From the NCBI RefSeq assembly GCF_030499575.1, contig NZ_JASTLC010000001.1, positions 868,001 to 932,000 of the forward strand: a stretch of 64,000 nt of DNA, in the 5' to 3' direction. Source of the stretch: Streptomyces sp. DG2A-72 (GTDB taxonomy: Bacteria; Actinomycetota; Actinomycetes; Streptomycetales; Streptomycetaceae). Below are positions 58,989 through 64,000 of the stretch, one piece after another; the stretch's first letter is position 1; every line of letters begins with the position of its first letter. The translations under genes were made by a program, and so were the position numbers. The notes beneath the pieces are model-generated. The model made no database searches. It saw only the letters and a list, made by a program, of their open reading frames with translations, and had not been told where the DNA came from.

Positions 58989-59816
58989 TCAGCCCCTTAC
59001 ACTGCCCGCGGTGAGCCCGCCGACGATGAAGCGCTGGAAGAGGGCGAAGACGCAGACCACCGGGATGCTGATGAGCGTGGCGGTGGCCATCAGGGCGCCC
59101 CATGTCGTCCCGTGCTGCCCGATGAAGGCGTTGAGAAGGACGGTGACGGGCTGGACGCCGGGCCCGTCGGCGAGGGTGAGGCCGAACAGAAACTCGCCCC
59201 AGCCGATCAGGAAGGACAGCCCGGCCGCCGCGACCACTCCGGGCACCATGAGCGGAAGGACGACACGCAGCAGCACACCCGGCAGTCCGCAGCCGTCCAC
59301 CAGAGCGGCCTCCTCCAACTCGGCCGGAACGCTCCGCAGTACCGGACGCAGCACGATCACGGTGAACGGCAGGGTGAGCGTCGTGTCGGCGGCGATCAGG
59401 CCCAGGTAGGTGTCGGAGAGACCGGCCCGGCGTTCGAGGATGAACAGCGGCGCCGCCAGCACGATGGCGGGCGGCAACTGGGCGACCAGGAGCGCGAGCA
59501 CCATGGCGCCCGACCCCCGCATCCGGACTCGGGCGAGCGCGTAGGCGAGCGGGATGCCCAGCAGCAGGGTGAGTGCCACGACCCCGCTGGAGATGACCAG
59601 GCTGTTGAGCAGGGCCCTGGCCAGTCCCGGGTAGCCCAGTGCCGTCGAGTAGTTCTCGCCGGTGAGCGGAGTGGGCACCCACTGCGGGTCGGGGGTCTGG
59701 ATGCGGTCCGGCCGCGTGAGGCTGGTCTTCGCCATCCAGTACACCGGCAGCAGGAAGGCCGCGGTGATCACGGTGGCGACCGCGGTGAGCAGCCAGGGGT
59801 GGCGTGGCGGTTTCAT
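58989..59816 (-). CDS. Sugar ABC permease, MalG type
   Basis: The 275-residue protein has six hydrophobic helices and the EAA loop in VPAELEEAALVDGCGLPGVL. It starts at ATG after GACAGGAGGC, 19 bases beyond the MalF stop. The operon context (binding protein, MalF, MalG, GH31) fixes its role as a component of an alpha-xyloside importer. Confidence 0.92.
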   Translation of the reverse strand: MKPPRHPWLLTAVATVITAAFLLPVYWMAKTSLTRPDRIQTPDPQWVPTPLTGENYSTALGYPGLARALLNSLVISSGVVALTLLLGIPLAYALARVRMRGSGAMVLALLVAQLPPAIVLAAPLFILERRAGLSDTYLGLIAADTTLTLPFTVIVLRPVLRSVPAELEEAALVDGCGLPGVLLRVVLPLMVPGVVAAAGLSFLIGWGEFLFGLTLADGPGVQPVTVLLNAFIGQHGTTWGALMATATLISIPVVCVFALFQRFIVGGLTAGSVRG

Positions 59817-59835
59817 ACGGCGCCTCCTGTCGATG

Positions 59836-60792
59836 TCATACGGCACCTCCCGTCGGCGCCTCTTGCTCTTGCCGCAGCCGTCGTACGTAGAACACGCCCG
59901 CGAGCAGCGGTACGACGAGCAGCAGCAGGCCGGCGGCAGCACCCTGCCCGAACCGGAAGAAGGTGAAGAAGACCTCGTAGACGTAGAGGGAGAGCACGCG
60001 GGTGGCGTCGACGGGGCCGCCGCCCGTCATCACGAAGATGAGGTCGAAGACCTTGAAGGTGTAGACGAGGCCGAGGAGGAGGACGGTCACCGAGACCGGC
60101 CGCATCAGCGGCAGGGTGATGAGGCTGAAACGCTGCCAGGCGCTCGCGCCGTCGACGGCTGCGGCCTCGTGGAGCTCGGGGTCGATGGTGTGCAGTCCGA
60201 CCAGGAGCAGCAGCATGTTGAAGGGCACGCCGACCCAGATGTTGGCGAAGATCACCCCCGCCATCGAGGTGGCCGGGTCGGTGAGCCAGTCATGGGACAG
60301 GGGGTCCAGGCCGACCGCTCTGAACAGGGCGTTGTAGGCGCCGGACTCCGCGTCCAGCAGCCAGCGGAAGAGGGTGCCGCTGACCACCGGGGGGAGCAGC
60401 CAGGCCACCAGCAGGAGCGATCGCAGCAGACCGCCCAGCGGGAATGGGCGGGCGAAGAGCAGGGCCAGGGCGAAGCCGATGGCGAACTGCAGCAGCAGCG
60501 AACCCAGGGTGAAGATCAGCGAGAGACGCACGGAGTGCCAGAAGGCCGGGTCGTCGATCACGGCCCGGTAGTTCTCCAGGCCGTTGAACCGCTCGGCCCC
60601 GCCGAGCAGTTGGCCCAGTTCGACGTCGTGGACGGACGTCCACACGTTGTAGAACAGCGGGTAGGCCAGGAAGAGGGCGAGGAAGGCCATTCCCGGAAGG
60701 CAGAACAGGTAGCCCGCGCGTCGGCGGCGTGCCGACGGGGAGAGAAGTCTCGTCCGCGGGGAGAGCCGATGCGGAGAGCGCCGATGCTTCAT
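59836..60792 (-). CDS. Sugar ABC permease, MalF type
   Basis: The 318-residue protein has a basic N-terminal tail (MKHRRSPHRLSPRTRLL) and six helices, beginning AGYLFCLPGMAFLALFLAYP. The EAA loop is ELHEAAAVDGASAWQRFSLI. Its ATG overlaps the binding-protein stop (ATGA), so translation is coupled. Confidence 0.92.
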   Translation of the reverse strand: MKHRRSPHRLSPRTRLLSPSARRRRAGYLFCLPGMAFLALFLAYPLFYNVWTSVHDVELGQLLGGAERFNGLENYRAVIDDPAFWHSVRLSLIFTLGSLLLQFAIGFALALLFARPFPLGGLLRSLLLVAWLLPPVVSGTLFRWLLDAESGAYNALFRAVGLDPLSHDWLTDPATSMAGVIFANIWVGVPFNMLLLLVGLHTIDPELHEAAAVDGASAWQRFSLITLPLMRPVSVTVLLLGLVYTFKVFDLIFVMTGGGPVDATRVLSLYVYEVFFTFFRFGQGAAAGLLLLVVPLLAGVFYVRRLRQEQEAPTGGAV

Positions 60793-62027
60793 TGCTTGCC
60801 CAAAGCTTTGTCGATCTTGGCGGCGGCGGTTCTCGCCGCCGCTGAGGGCGAGGCGGACCCGGTGAGCACGGCCTGTTCCGCCTCCGCGACGGCCTGCGAG
60901 GCCTCGGCGTAGCGTGCGCCGTACTGGCGCGGACGGGCGAGGGGCAGCTGGCTGAGGAAGAGCCGCAGGGCCGGGTCGGACGCCCAGGTGCCCTGGTCGG
61001 CGAGGTCCTTGCGGGCAGGGAGTTCACCGAACGCCACCAGGTACGGGACCAGCACCGACGGGCGCTGCGTGTACTGCAGGACCTCCCATCCCTTGTCCAG
61101 GTGCTTGCTGTTCGCCATCAGGACCCAGTTCTCACCGCCGAGACAGGTGGCGGCCTGTCTGTCGCGGGGCAGGGCGACGACGTTCCAGTCGAAGTCCGCC
61201 GCCTTCAGAGCGGGGATCTGCCAGGGGCCGTTGATCTGCATGGCGGCGCGCTGGTTGAGGAACCGCGTGTTGACGTCCTGCTGGGTCCAGCCCACGCACT
61301 GTTCGGACAGGGAGCCCTTGGCGATCAGGTCGTCGAGGAAGGACAGGGCGGTGGCGCCGTACGTGGTGAAGGTGTCCAGATCGCCGCCCGCCTGCCACAG
61401 GAACGGCAGGAACTGGAAGACCCCCTCCTCCGTCTTGATCGCGCTCAGTGCCAGGCCGTAGCGGTCCCCGCTGGTCAGCCGCTGGGCGGCGGAGGCCAGC
61501 TCGTCCCAGGTGGTGGGGGGTTCCACTCCGGCGGACTCGAGCATGCCGGCGTTGTAGTAGAGGGCCAGGCAATTGCTGTTGTTGGGGATCCCCAGGGTCT
61601 TTCCGCCAACCTGGCAGCCGTCCCACGGGCCTTTGTAGTACTGGTCGGCCTGGCCCCACTTCTCGGCCCTGTCGGTGAGGTCGGCGAGCAGATCGCGGCC
61701 GGCGAGGGTGTTCATGGCGACGTTGTCGACGATGGCGATGTCCGGCAGGTTGCCGGAGATGGCGGCCAGGGCGATCTGCCGGTCGAGCTCCGCGAACGGG
61801 AAGGTCCGCCGCTCGATCCTCACGTCCGGGACACCGGCCTCGATGTCCTTGATCAAGCGGTTCATCCCGGGCTGGAAGTTGTCCAGGGTGAAGTAGTCCC
61901 ACCAGGTGAGTGTGGCCGTGCTCGGTTCTTCCGAGCCGCACGAGGTCACGGCTGCGCCGGGGCCGAGGGCGGCCGCTGCCGCTCCCGCGGTACGCAGGAA
62001 GGCGCGGCGGTCTACGGGGTACGGCAT
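60789..62027 (-). CDS. Sugar-binding lipoprotein with twin-arginine signal (family 1)
   Basis: The 412-residue protein begins MPYPVDRRAFLRTAGAAAAA, a twin-arginine motif (RRAFLR), and ends its signal at VTSCGS, a lipobox, so it is a Tat-exported lipoprotein. The family-1 binding fold is shown by TLTWWDYFTLDNFQPGMNRL, DIAIVDNVAMNTLAGRDLL, CLALYYNAGMLESAGVEPP and MQINGPWQIPAL. The start (62027) follows CCGAGGAGTGGAGC. It is preceded by three direct repeats that may be regulator sites. No ATPase gene follows in the operon. Confidence 0.9.
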   Translation of the reverse strand: MPYPVDRRAFLRTAGAAAAALGPGAAVTSCGSEEPSTATLTWWDYFTLDNFQPGMNRLIKDIEAGVPDVRIERRTFPFAELDRQIALAAISGNLPDIAIVDNVAMNTLAGRDLLADLTDRAEKWGQADQYYKGPWDGCQVGGKTLGIPNNSNCLALYYNAGMLESAGVEPPTTWDELASAAQRLTSGDRYGLALSAIKTEEGVFQFLPFLWQAGGDLDTFTTYGATALSFLDDLIAKGSLSEQCVGWTQQDVNTRFLNQRAAMQINGPWQIPALKAADFDWNVVALPRDRQAATCLGGENWVLMANSKHLDKGWEVLQYTQRPSVLVPYLVAFGELPARKDLADQGTWASDPALRLFLSQLPLARPRQYGARYAEASQAVAEAEQAVLTGSASPSAAARTAAAKIDKALGKQ

Positions 62028-62064
62028 GCTCCACTCCTCGGGGTTGGTGAGCGGTGGCTCGGTG

Positions 62065-62140
62065 AGCGACGTATCAGAGACGCATGAGAAACGGGCCTGA
62101 AAGCGACGTATCAGAATCATTCAGACATCGGCGTATCAGA
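62065..62140. repeat. Three direct repeats TCTGATACG(T/C)CG upstream of the binding-protein operon
   Basis: On the minus strand the copies are TCTGATACGTCGCT at 62065-62078 and 62102-62115, and TCTGATACGCCG at 62129-62140. Start spacings are 37 and about 25 bp. All lie upstream of the binding-protein gene; the third overlaps the stop of the neighbouring LacI-like gene. They look like regulator half-sites. The TGATAC core is not palindromic. Confidence 0.55.
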
Positions 62141-63071
62141 AATCGAGGTCGAAGTCCGGGAACTCGGGTTCGGGTTCCGAACCGGGCACCGCTCGGCAGC
62201 GCCCCGTGCTGGCGCGCAGGGTGATCAGGGGTTTCAGCAGGACGTGCCGGGGAGGTGAGCCGGGTGAGCGCAGCCGCCGCATCATCAGCTCGACGGCGAC
62301 CCGGCTCATCTCCTTGGCGGGTATCTCCGCGGCGGTGAGCGGCGGTGTCACCTGCTCGGCCCAGGGGCTGGCCGCCACACCGACGACCGAGAAATCGCGC
62401 GGCACGCTCTGGCCGTGCCGGATGAGCCCGCGGTAGACGCCCTCCAGGGCCGCCTCGTTCTGGGTGACCAGGGAGGTGGTCGCCGGGTCGTCCCGCAGGA
62501 TCCGCTCCACGACCTCCTCCCCCGAGGCGAGGTCGTCGCCGCAGAGGTACGCGCGGGGGGTGAGCAGCAACTTCTTCATCGCCTCGGTGTAGCCCTCGTC
62601 CCCGAGCCGGGCGAACCCGTACCCACTGTTGAACAGCCGCTCAGACCGGTTGACGAAGGCGATTCTGCTGTGGCCCAGGTCGGCGAGGTGCTGGACGCAA
62701 CGGCCGGCCAGGCCGGCGAAGTCCAGATCGACCCAGCCGGCCACGTCGGCCCGGTGGTTGCGGCCGATGGCGACGAAAGGGAAGCCCGCCTCGGCCAGCT
62801 GCTCGACCCGGTCGTCCTCCCGGCGGATCTCCATGACGATCACGCCGTCCACCTGCCGCTCGCCGACCATCCGCAGGAACGAGGGGTCGTCGTGCGAGAC
62901 GCCGGGCGAGAGCAGCAGGTCGTAGCCGTACGCGGTGGCGGCCTCGGCAATCCCGCCGACGAAGGCGAGCTGCATGGTGGTGTAGTCGCGGTTGCGGCCG
63001 GCCGGCGGATAGAGCAGCCCGAGCGTGTGCGTTCCGCCGTCGGAACCCCCGTTTCTGGTGCGCTCCGCCAT
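62136..63071 (-). CDS. LacI-like sugar-sensor protein without a helix-turn-helix
   Basis: The 311-residue protein has the full LacI/GalR sensor fold: HTLGLLYPPAGRNRDYTTMQ, GVIVMEIRREDDRVEQLAEA, FVAIGRNHRADVAGWVDLDF, HSRIAFVNRSERLFNSGYGF, SLVTQNEAALEGVYRGLIRH and DFSVVGVAASPWAEQVTPPL. Residues 1-14 contain no LacI helix-turn-helix, which should occupy the first 55 residues. The C-terminus is an unusual acidic tail (PEPEFPDFDLDF). It starts two bases after the phosphatase stop (TGA-CC-ATG), so it is translationally coupled to it. It may sense sugar and act through a protein partner. Confidence 0.8.
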   Translation of the reverse strand: MAERTRNGGSDGGTHTLGLLYPPAGRNRDYTTMQLAFVGGIAEAATAYGYDLLLSPGVSHDDPSFLRMVGERQVDGVIVMEIRREDDRVEQLAEAGFPFVAIGRNHRADVAGWVDLDFAGLAGRCVQHLADLGHSRIAFVNRSERLFNSGYGFARLGDEGYTEAMKKLLLTPRAYLCGDDLASGEEVVERILRDDPATTSLVTQNEAALEGVYRGLIRHGQSVPRDFSVVGVAASPWAEQVTPPLTAAEIPAKEMSRVAVELMMRRLRSPGSPPRHVLLKPLITLRASTGRCRAVPGSEPEPEFPDFDLDF

Positions 63072-63073
63072 GG

Positions 63074-64000
63074 TCAGCCGGCCGGGAGGGATTGTTCGGC
63101 CCAGATGGTCTTGCCCACGGGGGTCTGGCGGGTGCCCCAGCCCTGGGTGAGCTGGGCCACCATGTGCAGCCCGCGACCGCCCTCGTCGTAGGTGCGGGCA
63201 CGGCGCAAGTGCGGAGCGGTGTTGCTGGCGTCGGACACCTCGCAGATCAGGGTCCGGTCCCGGATCAGCCTGAGGCCGATCGGTACGGCCCCGTAGCGGA
63301 TGGCGTTGGTGACCAGCTCGCTGACCACCAGCTCGGTGACGAACGCCGCGTCCCCGAGTCCCCAGAGCGCGAGCTGGCGGGAGACCTGGGCCCGGGCGTC
63401 GGCCACGATCGCGGGGTCGGACGACAGGGACCAGGCGGCGACCTGGTCCGCATGCAGGGCCCGGGTGCGGGCGAGGAGCAGGGCCACGTCGTCGGGAGGA
63501 GTCTCGGGCAACAGGCCCTTGAGAATGGCGTCGCAGGTGACCTCCAGCGAGGGAACGGGGCTGGCCAGGGCCTCGCAGAGCCGTTCGAGCCCGAGGCCGA
63601 TGTCGCGGTCGCGCGCCTCGATCAGGCCATCGGTGCAAAAGGCCAGCAGACTGCCCTCGGGCAGCTCCAGCTCGGTGGACTCGAAGGGCAGCCCTCCGAC
63701 GCCCAGCAGCGGACCGGGGCTGAGGCGGACCACGCTGGCCGTGCCGTCGGGGAGCAGCACGACAGGCGGGAGGTGGCCGGCGCTGGCCATGGTGCAGACA
63801 CGGGAGACCGGGTCGTAGACGGCGTACAGACAGGTCGCGCCGATCTCACCCAGGTCGTCCCGGATACGGCCGTCGACACTGTCGTCGTCCGCGGTGAGGT
63901 GGATGACCAGGTCGTCCAGGTGGGTGAGGAGTTCGTCCGGGGGCAGGTCCACGTCCGCGAGGGTGCGCACCGCGGTGCGCAGCCGCCCCATGGTGGCGGA
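63074..64000 (-). CDS. SpoIIE/PP2C-type phosphatase with C-terminal ATP-binding domain, N-terminus outside the window
   Basis: About 309 codons are visible; the gene continues past the right edge (the ATG at 63991 is internal, since the frame stays open beyond it). The first part is a SpoIIE-type PP2C phosphatase: ATMGRLRTAV, ATCLYAVYDP, TMASAGHLPPVVLLPDG, LAFCTDGLIEARD and PPDDVALLLAR. A GHKL ATPase domain follows: LVVSELVTNAIRYG, CEVSDAS and DEGGRGLHMVAQLTQGWG. Such proteins dephosphorylate anti-anti-sigma factors and control SigB/SigF-type sigma factors. Its gene is directly coupled to the LacI-like sensor gene. Confidence 0.88.
   Translation of the reverse strand, partial: SATMGRLRTAVRTLADVDLPPDELLTHLDDLVIHLTADDDSVDGRIRDDLGEIGATCLYAVYDPVSRVCTMASAGHLPPVVLLPDGTASVVRLSPGPLLGVGGLPFESTELELPEGSLLAFCTDGLIEARDRDIGLGLERLCEALASPVPSLEVTCDAILKGLLPETPPDDVALLLARTRALHADQVAAWSLSSDPAIVADARAQVSRQLALWGLGDAAFVTELVVSELVTNAIRYGAVPIGLRLIRDRTLICEVSDASNTAPHLRRARTYDEGGRGLHMVAQLTQGWGTRQTPVGKTIWAEQSLPAG

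Noticed and set aside
1..64000. Search for CRISPR arrays, IS elements, integrases and rRNA/tRNA genes
   Set aside because: No regularly spaced repeats, transposase or recombinase motifs, or intact RNA genes were seen on either strand by reading; only a covariance/HMM scan would make this firm.

Overview
The window is high-GC actinobacterial DNA, almost certainly from a Streptomyces chromosome. Third-codon positions are strongly GC-biased and GTG starts are common. Family content is also typical: paired DUF5753-type XRE and DUF397 regulators, DUF574-type methyltransferases, RsbW-like ATP-binding proteins, PASTA-less Ser/Thr kinases, sugar ABC importers without their own ATPase, and a perfect CebR-type operator. 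The species cannot be named from the sequence. No rRNA, tRNA, CRISPR array, IS element or phage module was seen.

Left part (1-26 kb), mostly regulatory and envelope genes. It opens with a partial HtrA-like protease and a lipoprotein-like sortase. Next is an abaA/whiJ-like module: an ATP-binding protein, an XRE regulator carrying the only in-frame TTA codon I noticed, DUF397 and a DUF574 methyltransferase. Then come a CPBP protease, a MerR regulator divergent from a methyltransferase, a ThuA + Gfo/Idh/MocA pair, a glutamate-cysteine ligase-family enzyme and a PL7 alginate lyase. A signalling island follows at 12.3-19.1 kb (two Ser/Thr kinases, an FHA protein, a membrane protein and a lipoprotein). 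After it lie a second methyltransferase/XRE pair and a cold-shock block (Csp with a 5' UTR hairpin, then a DEAD-box helicase).

Right part (27-62 kb), three adjacent glycan-use units. Unit A (27.2-46.5 kb) holds a fucose/arabinose-isomerase-family protein with an MFS transporter, a GH106-type alpha-L-rhamnosidase, a LacI regulator, a GH30 enzyme with lectin and Ig-like domains, a complete family-5 (oligopeptide-type) ABC importer with a fused permease-ATPase, and a large secreted BNR-repeat protein. AAAACGTTTT-like dyads at several of its promoters suggest one LacI regulon. Unit B (46.7-55.7 kb) holds a GH36 alpha-galactosidase divergent from a LacI gene with two perfect TGTGACCGGTCACA operators, then a sugar ABC importer and a secreted clan-A (GH39-like) enzyme with carbohydrate-binding modules. 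Unit C (56.6-64 kb) is a leftward run: SpoIIE-type phosphatase, a LacI-like protein with no HTH, a Tat-type sugar-binding lipoprotein, two permeases and a GH31 alpha-xylosidase. Between B and C is an AA10 LPMO with a CebR-type operator.

Taken together, the right half looks like a plant cell-wall programme. Secreted enzymes (LPMO, GH30, GH39-like, BNR protein) attack polymers, ABC/MFS systems import oligosaccharides, and intracellular GH36, GH31 and GH106 finish them. The enzyme set fits arabinogalactan/rhamnose-bearing glycans (A, B) and xyloglucan (C). That assignment is inference from family membership, not shown by the sequence.
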